Origin: Oceanococcus atlanticus
GTDB taxonomy: Bacteria > Pseudomonadota > Gammaproteobacteria > Nevskiales > Oceanococcaceae
DNA: 64,000 bases
Direction of reading: 5' to 3'
Assembly: GCF_002088235.1 (NCBI RefSeq)
Contig: NZ_AQQV01000001.1
Coordinates: forward strand, 930,001 to 994,000
How positions within the stretch are numbered: position 1 is the first letter of the stretch; the number at the start of each line of letters is the position of its first letter. The translations under genes and the position numbers were made by a program. Below are positions 17,122 through 24,547 of this stretch, piece by piece. The notes below the pieces were generated by a model. It saw nothing but the letters and a program-made list of their open reading frames with translations. It searched no databases and had not been told where the DNA came from.

Positions 17122-17670
17122 TCAGCTCATGGCGTCATACAGCCAGGCCTTGGCCTTGAGCCAGTCGCGCCGGACCGTACGCTCGGTCACATCCAGTGCT
17201 TCGGCCGTTTCGGCGTCGGTGTAACCGCTAAAGAAGCGGCATTCCACCACCTTGGCCAGCCGCGAGCTAAGCGCGGCAAGCTGTTCCAGATGCTGGTTCA
17301 ACTCGAGCAGGAAGTCGGCCCCTTCAGATGGATCCGCCGGCATCAGGCCGAGCCCGGAATCATCCAGCGACAAAGGCTTCTGGCCGCTGCCACGCTTTTC
17401 CGCCAGGGTTGCCCGGGCACTGTCAACCAGAACCTGGCGCATGGCCGCCGCCGCGGTGTTCAGGAAATGCGCCCGACTGGCGTAATCCTGATTGCCCGCC
17501 GCGAGCTTGAAGAACGCTTCATTGACCAGCGCCGTGGTGACAAAGGTCTGGCCGGCCACCAGCTTGCGTCGCTCGCGATGCGCACGCGTCTTGAGCTCCT
17601 GATACAGCGCCTGATAAAGCGCACCTGCCCCCTGCCGGGTCAAATCCCCTGCATTGTGCTGTTGCTCCAT
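17122..17670 (-). CDS. ECF sigma factor of the Ser/Thr-kinase-associated type
   Basis: A 182-residue sigma-70-like protein of the group seen beside Ser/Thr kinases (the TIGR02999 type). It has LTRQGAGALYQALYQELKTRAHRERR, TTALVNEAFFKLA, RAHFLNTAAAAMRQVLVDSARA, and region 4 VVECRFFSGYTDAETAEALDVTERTVRRDWLKAKAWL. In this group activity is thought to be controlled by kinase phosphorylation rather than by an anti-sigma factor. Here it is convergent with the kinase gene, 13 bases between stops, rather than upstream in the same direction. The convergent arrangement could produce antisense interplay. Confidence 0.88.
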   Translation of the reverse strand: MEQQHNAGDLTRQGAGALYQALYQELKTRAHRERRKLVAGQTFVTTALVNEAFFKLAAGNQDYASRAHFLNTAAAAMRQVLVDSARATLAEKRGSGQKPLSLDDSGLGLMPADPSEGADFLLELNQHLEQLAALSSRLAKVVECRFFSGYTDAETAEALDVTERTVRRDWLKAKAWLYDAMS

Positions 17671-17809
17671 GGATCTCCCCCGATATTCATGGAAGCTGCA
17701 TTACACCACCAGGCGGGCGACAAACCAAGACGGCGGCCCTGCAACGCGACGATGCCCGGTTCGAGCCTGATATGATCCGCGACCGTTTTTTCAAAGCCCG
17801 TCCTACACC

Positions 17810-18709
17810 ATGTGGTTCAAGAATCTGTGCCTGTTCCGTCTGGAAAAACCCTGGTCCATCACCCCGGCCGCCCTGGAGGAACAGCTGGCACGCAAGCCTT
17901 TGCTGCCGTGCACCGGCCAGGCTGCCCTGAGCCGCGGCTGGGTTGCACCCAAGGACGATGACGGCGCGCTGGTCGAGGCCCTGCTGCCACATCTGATGAT
18001 CGCGCACGGCAGCGAGGAAAAGCTGCTGCCGGCCAGCGTGATCAACGAAGAAGCCAAGGACAAGGCGCGCGAATTCGAAGCTCAGCGCGGCTACAAGCCG
18101 GGGCGCAAGCAGATGCGTGATATCAAGGACGAGATCACGATGACCTTGCTGCCGCGAGCCTTTGTACGGCGCAAACGGGTGCGCGCCTGGATCGACTGCG
18201 AACAGGGCTGGCTGATCGTCGACACCTCGACCGCCGCCGCAGCGGAAAACCTGATCGAGCACCTGCGCGCCACGGTCGAAGACCTGCCGCCGGTCAAGCT
18301 GGTCGAACCCAATATGGCTCTGGCCGTGACCATGACCGAGTGGCTGGCCAAAAACGCCGCGCCGGGCGCTTTCCTGATCGAGGACGAATGCGAACTCAAC
18401 GGCAGCGAGGAAACCAAATCCACGGTGCGTTACTTGCGTCATCCGCTCAACACCGAGGAAATCCGCAAGCACATCACCTCCGGCAAGCGGGTCAGCAAGC
18501 TGGGCATGTCGTGGGGTGACAAGCTGTCTTTCGTGCTCAACGACACCCTGCAGATCAAGAAGCTCAAGTTCCTCGACATGGACCGCGATGACGGCGCCGA
18601 AGGCAGCGACGTCGACGAAGAACAGCGTTTCGAAATCGACTTCACCCTGATGAGCAACGAATTGCGCATGATGCTGGGCGAGCTTTGCGCCATCATTGGT
18701 GCCGAATAG
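17810..18709 (+). CDS. rdgC: Recombination-associated protein RdgC
   Basis: A 299-residue protein matching RdgC throughout: MWFKNLCLFRL at the start, then FVRRKRVRAWID, the WLAKNAAPGAF segment, and LSFVLNDTLQIKKLKFLDM. RdgC forms a DNA-encircling ring and limits RecA access during recombination and replication restart. A TATGAT element about 40 bases upstream may be its -10 region. It is followed 16 bases later by an uncharacterised gene, probably in the same transcript. Confidence 0.95.
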   Translation: MWFKNLCLFRLEKPWSITPAALEEQLARKPLLPCTGQAALSRGWVAPKDDDGALVEALLPHLMIAHGSEEKLLPASVINEEAKDKAREFEAQRGYKPGRKQMRDIKDEITMTLLPRAFVRRKRVRAWIDCEQGWLIVDTSTAAAAENLIEHLRATVEDLPPVKLVEPNMALAVTMTEWLAKNAAPGAFLIEDECELNGSEETKSTVRYLRHPLNTEEIRKHITSGKRVSKLGMSWGDKLSFVLNDTLQIKKLKFLDMDRDDGAEGSDVDEEQRFEIDFTLMSNELRMMLGELCAIIGAE

Positions 18710-18725
18710 CACACGGAGACACCCC

Positions 18726-19736
18726 ATGGATCAGGCCGACAAGCTGCTTGAGGCGCACATCGCCTTCGAACTCAAACGCTGGACATCAAGCAAGATGACC
18801 AAGGAGCTCGAACCGCTGCTCGACGGTCTCTGGGCGTGGCTTGAGAACACCCATGTGTCGGCCATGCTGGAGGCGGACACGGCGGTCGACACCGCCCTGC
18901 GCTGGCTCGACGACTGGTATCTGCCGGACACCCTGACCGTGCTGGTCGGTTCGATCGCCAAACGCTTGGTGCAGTTGCCGGTCAACACCGAAACCCGCAT
19001 CGGCGATGTGGTTGACGATGAGCTGTATGAGGCCGGCGTTGAGCTGATCGTGGACATGGATCAGTTGCGTGAGAACCTGATCAAGCAGGCCACCGAAAGC
19101 CCGCTTTACGCCATGCTGATTTCCAACGTGCTGTACAGCGGCATCCGCGACTACCTGTCCTCCAGCAGCGGCGCCGTGCAGAAAGTGCCGGGCATGGGTT
19201 CGCTGCTGAGCAAGGGCAGCGCGGCGCTGAACAAGCGCATGCCCGGACTGGAATCCGCCATCGAGGACCGGCTGCGTAACTTCATCCGCGGCAACACCGA
19301 AAAGAGCATCCGCAACAGTCAGCAGTTTTTGCTCGACGCCCTGGGCCCCGAACAGATCCGCGAACTGTCGGACGAAATCTGGCGCGATGCCAAGGACGCC
19401 CGCCTGAGCGTGTCCGATATGGTCAGCGACGAAGACATCGACCGCCTGGCCAGCTTCGGGCTGCAGGTGTGGCACGAATTGCGCCAGACCGAATACATCC
19501 AGGAACTGGTGCGCGAAGGCATCCAGGGTTTCTACGAAGTCTATGGCAGCCAGTCGCTGGCCGAACTGCTCAAGCACCTGGGCCTGGATCGCGAGACCCT
19601 GGACACGGAAATCCGCACGCTGGCCCCGGACCTACTCAAGCACGCCCGCGACACCGGCTTGCTGGAAAGCGCCTTACGCCTGCAACTGGAGCCGTTTTAT
19701 CGCTCCAGCGCCTGCACCAAGCTGCTCAAAGCCTAG
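18726..19736 (+). CDS. Hypothetical helical protein
   Basis: A 336-residue, largely alpha-helical and acidic protein not assigned to a characterised family. No signal peptide or strong membrane helix is visible. A Gly-rich turn (VPGMGSLLSKGSAALNKRMPG) sits mid-protein. ATG 18726 is chosen because GGAG lies about eight bases before it; the frame opens at 18696 inside rdgC. It sits downstream of rdgC and its 3' end overlaps the convergent yheT gene by 11 bases. Confidence 0.7.
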   Translation: MDQADKLLEAHIAFELKRWTSSKMTKELEPLLDGLWAWLENTHVSAMLEADTAVDTALRWLDDWYLPDTLTVLVGSIAKRLVQLPVNTETRIGDVVDDELYEAGVELIVDMDQLRENLIKQATESPLYAMLISNVLYSGIRDYLSSSSGAVQKVPGMGSLLSKGSAALNKRMPGLESAIEDRLRNFIRGNTEKSIRNSQQFLLDALGPEQIRELSDEIWRDAKDARLSVSDMVSDEDIDRLASFGLQVWHELRQTEYIQELVREGIQGFYEVYGSQSLAELLKHLGLDRETLDTEIRTLAPDLLKHARDTGLLESALRLQLEPFYRSSACTKLLKA

Positions 19737-20709
19737 AGCTCAGCCATGAGCTGATCCGGCGCTCCAGCCAGTAATCCAGAGCGCCTGCCGGGGTACGCGC
19801 CACAAAGCCCACATGACCACCGTAGCGGCTTAGCTCCAGCTCAACCTGTGGGGCGAGTTCCTGCGCCGTCGGAATAATCTGCGGCCGCATGAACGGATCG
19901 TCCTGGCTGTGCACGATCAGACAGGGTTTTTCGATCGCCTGCAGCAACGGGCCGCACTCGCAGCGCCGGTAATAATCCAGCGCATCCTCAAAGCCGTTGA
20001 GTGGCGCCGTCCAGGCATCATCAAAGGCAAAGAAATCCGCAGCGTTCATAGCTGAGGTCAGATCCACATCAGCGGGCAGGCGCACATGCGCAGCCTTGCG
20101 CTGAGCCATGGCCTTGAGATCACCGAGCAAACGCCGCTGATAAACCCGCGAGACACCCTCGCGCAGACGCTCGGCGCAAGGCTCCAGCTGAAACGGCACA
20201 CTCACCGCCACGACCAGATCCGCCGGATGATCAGCCCCGCCCTCGGCTGCCGCCTTGAGCGTAATATTGCCGCCCAGCGACCAGCCAATGTTGGCCACCA
20301 TGGCATCCGGATATTGGGCCCGCAGACGCCCAAGCAGTGCACGCAGATCCGCGGTATCGCCCTGATGGTAATTGCGCGCCAGCCGGTTGGGGGTATCGCC
20401 TGCACCGCGCAGCTGCAGGATCAAGCCCGCCCAGCCCCGCTGCATCAATTGCCGCGCCGTACCGCGCAGGTACTTGGATTCAAAGCCCCCGGTCAGGCCA
20501 TGCACCAGCACCGCAAGCGGTTGGCCCGGCTGCGGGCGTGCAAACCAGCCGAGGTCGACAAAATCGCCGTCGTCCAGCTCCCAGCGCTCAACATCCAGCG
20601 TCAGGGTGGGCAGCGGACGCAGCAGCGTGGGAACAACCGTCTGTGCATGCGCATTGCGCAGCAACGGATGCGGCCTGAAGTCCGATTCGACAATACGTCC
20701 GTGGGTCAT
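19726..20709 (-). CDS. yheT: YheT-type alpha/beta hydrolase
   Basis: A 327-residue alpha/beta hydrolase of the YheT/UPF0017 group. It has HPLLRNAHAQTV, VLVHGLTGGFES, LQLRGAGDTPNR, RNYHQGDTADL, the nucleophile elbow GWSLGGN, an acid in HSQDDPF and the catalytic His in RYGGHVGF. It is expected to be an esterase or lipase of unknown natural substrate. Its start overlaps the ampD stop by four bases (ATGA), making it the last gene of the DUF4105-PPTase-ampD-yheT operon. Confidence 0.9.
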   Translation of the reverse strand: MTHGRIVESDFRPHPLLRNAHAQTVVPTLLRPLPTLTLDVERWELDDGDFVDLGWFARPQPGQPLAVLVHGLTGGFESKYLRGTARQLMQRGWAGLILQLRGAGDTPNRLARNYHQGDTADLRALLGRLRAQYPDAMVANIGWSLGGNITLKAAAEGGADHPADLVVAVSVPFQLEPCAERLREGVSRVYQRRLLGDLKAMAQRKAAHVRLPADVDLTSAMNAADFFAFDDAWTAPLNGFEDALDYYRRCECGPLLQAIEKPCLIVHSQDDPFMRPQIIPTAQELAPQVELELSRYGGHVGFVARTPAGALDYWLERRISSWLSSRL

Positions 20710-21257
20710 GCGCAGCGCAAGCCGGCGCGATAACGCGCCCAGTCGAAGCAGGGTCCGGGGTCGGTCTTGCGCCCCGGCGCGATATCGCTGTGCCCGGCAA
20801 TGCGCTGGGCGGTAATCGCTGGCCAGCGCGCCTGAATCCGCCGGGTCAGGCGAATCAGCGCGCGGTATTGCGCGGCGGTGAAGGGATGACGATCCGTACC
20901 CTCCAGCTCGATACCAATGGAAAAATCGTTGCAGCGCTCGCGCCCGTCGAACTGCGACTGCCCGGCATGCCAGGCCCGTGCGATCAGTGGCACGAACTGC
21001 TGGATCTGCCCGGTTCGACGCACGAACAGATGGGCCGACACCCGCAGATCCTTGATCTTGTCAAAGAAAGGATGGGCCTGCGGATCCAGAGTGTTGCAGA
21101 ACAGTTCACGCACATGCGGCCCACCAAAACAGTCCGGCGGCAGGCTGATGGCGTGAATCACCAGCAGGCTGATGTCATCCGGCGCCGGGCGCTCATCACA
21201 GTTGGGTGACACGCAGCGCCGCACCCCGGTCAACCAGCCATCAGACAAGATTCTCAT
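20706..21257 (-). CDS. ampD: 1,6-anhydro-N-acetylmuramyl-L-alanine amidase AmpD
   Basis: A 183-residue zinc amidase of the AmpD type that cleaves recycled anhydromuropeptides in the cytoplasm. Zinc ligands are His35 (LLVIHAISLPP) and the His and Asp of GHSDIAPGRKTDPGPCFDW. VSAHLFVRRTGQ and RAWHAGQS are family motifs. ATG 21257 matches the family start and overlaps the PPTase stop (ATGA); the longer frame to 21341 lies inside the PPTase gene. Where AmpC/AmpR exist, loss of AmpD raises beta-lactamase; no ampC or ampR is visible here. Confidence 0.95.
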   Translation of the reverse strand: MRILSDGWLTGVRRCVSPNCDERPAPDDISLLVIHAISLPPDCFGGPHVRELFCNTLDPQAHPFFDKIKDLRVSAHLFVRRTGQIQQFVPLIARAWHAGQSQFDGRERCNDFSIGIELEGTDRHPFTAAQYRALIRLTRRIQARWPAITAQRIAGHSDIAPGRKTDPGPCFDWARYRAGLRCA

Positions 21258-21892
21258 GCGCGAAATTCTGCCACAGGGCACGGCAGCGTCGGCTCGAAAC
21301 ACCAGACCCCGTCTTGCGCACGCGCGCTCAGGCAGACCCAATCCAGCGCCTGGACGGCGCTGTGCATCAGATACACACTCACAACCATCTCATCCCACAG
21401 CAAAAATTGCTGCAGGCTGTCGGCGTGTCCGGCCGGCAGAGCCCAACGCCCGTCTTGCCAGCGCAGCGACGGGGCCCGCGCCATGCCCACCACGCCCTCG
21501 CCGCTGGCCTTGGCCCAGGCCTCCTTGGCCGTCCACAACGCCAGCGCTGCAGATGCGAAGCCCGATGCCGCCTGCGCCTCAAGCTGTGCACATTCGTCGG
21601 CATGGAACTGGCGCCGGGCCAGCGCCGCCCAGCGGGCCTTGCGCGCCCGCGGCTCGATGTCGATGCCGGCCGGCTGCTCGGCCAGCATCAGCGCCACCGC
21701 ATCGCGGCTGTGACTCAGACTCATATGCCAGCCGCCGGGATGCAGCACCTGCGGCTTGCCGCGCGCGTCTGGCGCCCATCGACAATCCTCGCCCAGCACC
21801 TCTCCGAGCACGCGATCGCGCAGGGCATGAGCCAGCGGGCGCAAACGCCGCGGCGTCAGTTGCGGCACCCGACAAACCCAGATGCGACGCAT
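21254..21892 (-). CDS. 4'-phosphopantetheinyl transferase, Sfp type
   Basis: A 212-residue protein with Sfp-family signatures: HMSLSHSRD (CoA contact), the Mg-binding GIDIEP and WTAKEAWAKASG. It transfers phosphopantetheine from CoA to a carrier-protein Ser. Two-domain Sfp-type enzymes often replace or supplement AcpS in gammaproteobacteria. No polyketide, peptide synthetase or carrier protein gene is in the window, so its partner is elsewhere, perhaps the primary ACP. It is overlapped by one base with the upstream DUF4105 gene and by four with ampD. Confidence 0.88.
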   Translation of the reverse strand: MRRIWVCRVPQLTPRRLRPLAHALRDRVLGEVLGEDCRWAPDARGKPQVLHPGGWHMSLSHSRDAVALMLAEQPAGIDIEPRARKARWAALARRQFHADECAQLEAQAASGFASAALALWTAKEAWAKASGEGVVGMARAPSLRWQDGRWALPAGHADSLQQFLLWDEMVVSVYLMHSAVQALDWVCLSARAQDGVWCFEPTLPCPVAEFRA

Positions 21893-23718
21893 CAGAAGTA
21901 CCTCATCAGCTGAGCCTCGAGCACATCACGCCGGCTGCGGTGCTCGTGCGCAAACTGCACGCGCAGCCCCCAGCGCGGGTTGATCTGCCAGTGCTGGCCC
22001 ACTCGCAACCAGGTTCGATCATCGCCATCACCCACAATCCGCCCCACCCGCCGCGTGTGCTGCACAGAAATCTGCCACGGCGCGTTGGCATGCCAGCGCT
22101 CTCGCAGCACCAGCTCGGCACCATACTCCAGGCCGCGCTGGCCGCCCTCACCCAGCACCGCTGCGGCCTGGCCCAGCAGCGACGCCGATACACCCAGCGT
22201 ACGGCTCAAGCCCAAACCGCCAGCAAGGCGCCACAGGCCTTGCCCATCGGCCAGATCACGCCGATAGCCGGCCGCCACCTGCCACGACCAGGGGCTGAAC
22301 CAGGCATCGCGCGGCGGCAGCGAACGCACATCAATCAGGCTCAGCCGCTGCAGCCGCCAAGTGCCACTTCGCACGCTCAACTGGGTGTCCAGAATCGCGA
22401 TCTCACTGTCCGCGGCAAGCCCGTACGCCCCATCAAGCAGGTCATGCAAGGCCGGACGCCAGTCCAGCACGAGCTGCGAGACACCGTCCAGGGCCAGCCC
22501 CCCGGCGCCAAGACGCTGACTCAGATGACTCTGATCAGGCGCTGGCGGTGCTGGCGCAGGCAACCAGCCAGACGCTTGCTGCAACCCGCTGCGCGTACTC
22601 AACGCCTGCTCTTCAAGTGCCAGCCAGCGGGCTTTGCGGGCTGCATCCGGTCTGCGTCCCAGCACCCCGACAGCGCTGCGATAGCGGGCCAGATCAGCCA
22701 CCACATCCAGCACACGCGGCTGCTCGGGCAGGACCGCGCCCGGGCTCTTCAATATGGCCTGCACGGCAGCCTGCTGTTCGGCGTCGAGCTGTTGCAGTCG
22801 CCCCTCCAGGGTGTCGCGCAGGGCCGGTCGGTAAGCCACCGCGTCGATCAGGCCATGGGCCTGCAGGCGCCGAATCGTATCCACCGGCGCGGCAAACAGA
22901 TCAAACCCACGGGTCAGCGGCAACTCCGGCCGGCTGGCCTGAATCAGGGCGAGGAGTTGAAAACTGCAATTCTCGTCAAGAAAAAAATAATCGAAGCCGG
23001 CGTGCTGCAGCTCCCACAGGTGGGCAAGCAGGCGATCGAGCGCCGCCGCATCCAACTTGAGGGGGTATTCCCACAGGTTGCGCTGCTCCAGATAGGCGTA
23101 TTCGGCCACCTTGTCGTAGTACGGCCCCAGGCTGAAGCGCCCGGTGTAGCCCCCGGCCAGCCCCTTGATGGCGTAGCTGGGGCCGGGCTGATCCTGGGTT
23201 TGCGCGGCAAAGTTGACGGCCCAGGCCAGCAGCGGGCTGCCGTCTGCATCCAGACGCAAGAAGGTGTGCCCGAAGGTCGACGAGGGATTGCCCAGATAGG
23301 CCGACGCCAGCACCAGGGTGACACCCCGGGTTCCAAGCCGTTCACGCCAGCGGGCGTAGTCGGCACATGCGTCAGGCGGCAGATCTGCCAATTGCGGCTC
23401 ATGAGCCCGCATCAACTGCCAGCGTGCAGGGTAGCGACAGGCCAGCGCTGGATCATCCCGAAAGCCGTCCAGGGTGGCCTGCCACTCGGCCTGAGGATCA
23501 CGCGCCCCCTCAGCGCTGATGAAGAAGCCCGCACTGTCGATACGACTGTGGCCATCCTGATCGGCATGCAGCAAGGCCAGCCAGGCTGCACTGGATGATG
23601 GTGCTGGCGTGGCTGCCACCGAGCACGGCAAAACGAATAGCGCGACAGCCAGCCAGCGGCGAGCGAAGTCCCGCACAAGGCCCGCTGCTGCCCCATGCCA
23701 ATGTGTGAACTGGGTCAC
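21892..23718 (-). CDS. DUF4105 domain outer-envelope protein (copy 1)
   Basis: A 608-residue protein with a signal peptide (ARRWLAVALFVLPCSVAA). It has a DUF4105 domain: LASAYLGNPSSTFGHTFLRLD, IKGLAGGYTGRFSLGPYYDKV, RNLWEYPLKLD, FFLDENCSFQLLALI. The C-terminal third alternates beta strands and may form a barrel. The conserved His (FGHT) and Cys (DENCS) suggest a thiol catalytic pair. I recall, unverified, that the Bacteroides lipoprotein N-acyltransferase Lnb was placed in this family. The start is GTG 23718; GTG 23676 is an alternative. It heads the operon with the PPTase, ampD and yheT. Confidence 0.8.
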   Translation of the reverse strand: MTQFTHWHGAAAGLVRDFARRWLAVALFVLPCSVAATPAPSSSAAWLALLHADQDGHSRIDSAGFFISAEGARDPQAEWQATLDGFRDDPALACRYPARWQLMRAHEPQLADLPPDACADYARWRERLGTRGVTLVLASAYLGNPSSTFGHTFLRLDADGSPLLAWAVNFAAQTQDQPGPSYAIKGLAGGYTGRFSLGPYYDKVAEYAYLEQRNLWEYPLKLDAAALDRLLAHLWELQHAGFDYFFLDENCSFQLLALIQASRPELPLTRGFDLFAAPVDTIRRLQAHGLIDAVAYRPALRDTLEGRLQQLDAEQQAAVQAILKSPGAVLPEQPRVLDVVADLARYRSAVGVLGRRPDAARKARWLALEEQALSTRSGLQQASGWLPAPAPPAPDQSHLSQRLGAGGLALDGVSQLVLDWRPALHDLLDGAYGLAADSEIAILDTQLSVRSGTWRLQRLSLIDVRSLPPRDAWFSPWSWQVAAGYRRDLADGQGLWRLAGGLGLSRTLGVSASLLGQAAAVLGEGGQRGLEYGAELVLRERWHANAPWQISVQHTRRVGRIVGDGDDRTWLRVGQHWQINPRWGLRVQFAHEHRSRRDVLEAQLMRYF

Positions 23719-23882
23719 AGCTGCACCCGGCTTCCAAGGCCATCAGCAGCCTTCGCGGCAGCGCTCAAAGCCATGCTCATTAACGAAAGGCCGCCAGACA
23801 GCCCCGTAGAACCGGTACAAACGGCAACCGCAGCGCCCGCGCACCACCCCCAATCAGGGGGATCGCGATGCCCCGGCGCAAC

Positions 23883-23912
23883 TTGCGAGCGCCAACACGG
23901 CGGGCATAGTAT
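23883..23912 (+). promoter_or_regulatory. Candidate sigma-70 promoter for the DUF3015 gene
   Basis: TTGCGA (23883-23888) and TAGTAT (23907-23912) are separated by 18 bases and lie about 58 bases before the DUF3015 start. The 23719-23969 gap between the two divergent operons otherwise contains a small 5-bp C/G hairpin (CCCCC-AATCA-GGGGG) and nothing else recognisable. Confidence 0.35.
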
Positions 23913-23969
23913 GGCGGCGGACCATTTTTCCGGTTCATTCACTGAATTTCAGTAGGGGAGTTGCAAAAC

Positions 23970-24446
23970 ATGAAGAAACTGATCACGGGTGCTGTACTTC
24001 TGGGTGCTGCCAGCACGGCTTCGGCTGTGGCACCGGGCGGCCCGAACTGCGGCTGGGGCAACATGCTGTTCGCTGGCCAGTCCGGCATTGTGTATCACTT
24101 CCTGGCGTCGACCACCAACGGCACCTCGGGTAACAACACCTTCGGCATGACCTCCGGCACCAACGGCTGTTCCACCGACGGCACCCTGACCTACGGCGGC
24201 AAGGCCATGGTCAGCGCCATGCTCGACGAGTTCTCCGAAGACGTGGCACGTGGTGAAGGCGACGCCCTGACCGCCGTGGCCGTGGCTTTCGGCATCGAAG
24301 CCGATGACCGCGCCACCTTCGCCCGCGTTGCTCACGACAACTTCGAAGTGATCTTCCCGAGCGCCGACGTCACCGCTGATCACGTCATTGCCAGCCTGGA
24401 AAGCCTGATCAAGGCTGATCCGCAGCTGGCCAAGTACGCCGCCTAA
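23970..24446 (+). CDS. Exported DUF3015 family protein
   Basis: A 158-residue exported protein with the signal peptide KKLITGAVLLGAASTASA. The mature N terminus is Gly/Asn/Thr-rich with Cys residues (GPNCGWGNMLF, TNGCSTDG), followed by an acidic helical half (EFSEDVARGEGDALTAVAVAFGIEADDRATFARVAHDNFEVIFPS). This is the DUF3015 pattern, usually found next to DUF4105 genes. AGGGGAG ten bases upstream supports ATG 23970, and codon choice looks like a highly expressed gene. It is followed by its own terminator. Function unknown; association with the downstream DUF4105 protein is likely. Confidence 0.8.
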   Translation: MKKLITGAVLLGAASTASAVAPGGPNCGWGNMLFAGQSGIVYHFLASTTNGTSGNNTFGMTSGTNGCSTDGTLTYGGKAMVSAMLDEFSEDVARGEGDALTAVAVAFGIEADDRATFARVAHDNFEVIFPSADVTADHVIASLESLIKADPQLAKYAA

Positions 24447-24489
24447 TTCCTGCGTACAATCAGCGGCCGGCCAAAACCGGCTGATGTCA

Positions 24490-24524
24490 GGCCCGACATC
24501 CGCGTAGGATGCCGGGCCTTTTCA
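24490..24524 (+). terminator. Rho-independent terminator after DUF3015 gene
   Basis: GGCCCGACATCC and GGATGCCGGGCC form a 12-bp stem with one mismatch around a GCGTA loop, followed by TTTTCATTTT. It lies 44 bases after the DUF3015 stop and just before the second DUF4105 gene. It probably lowers, but need not abolish, read-through into that gene. Confidence 0.75.
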
Positions 24525-24547
24525 TTTTCAACTTCCCGTGCCCCACC

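Noticed and set aside
21254-21892. Marker of a polyketide or non-ribosomal peptide cluster (Sfp-type PPTase)
   Set aside because: No synthase, carrier protein or tailoring gene is in the surrounding operon.
21172-23598. 808-codon plus-strand open frame antisense to ampD, PPTase and the first DUF4105 gene
   Set aside because: Its translation is Arg/Pro/Gln/Ala-rich without any domain, and the minus-strand genes underneath have clear family motifs. Long antisense frames are expected in GC-rich coding DNA.
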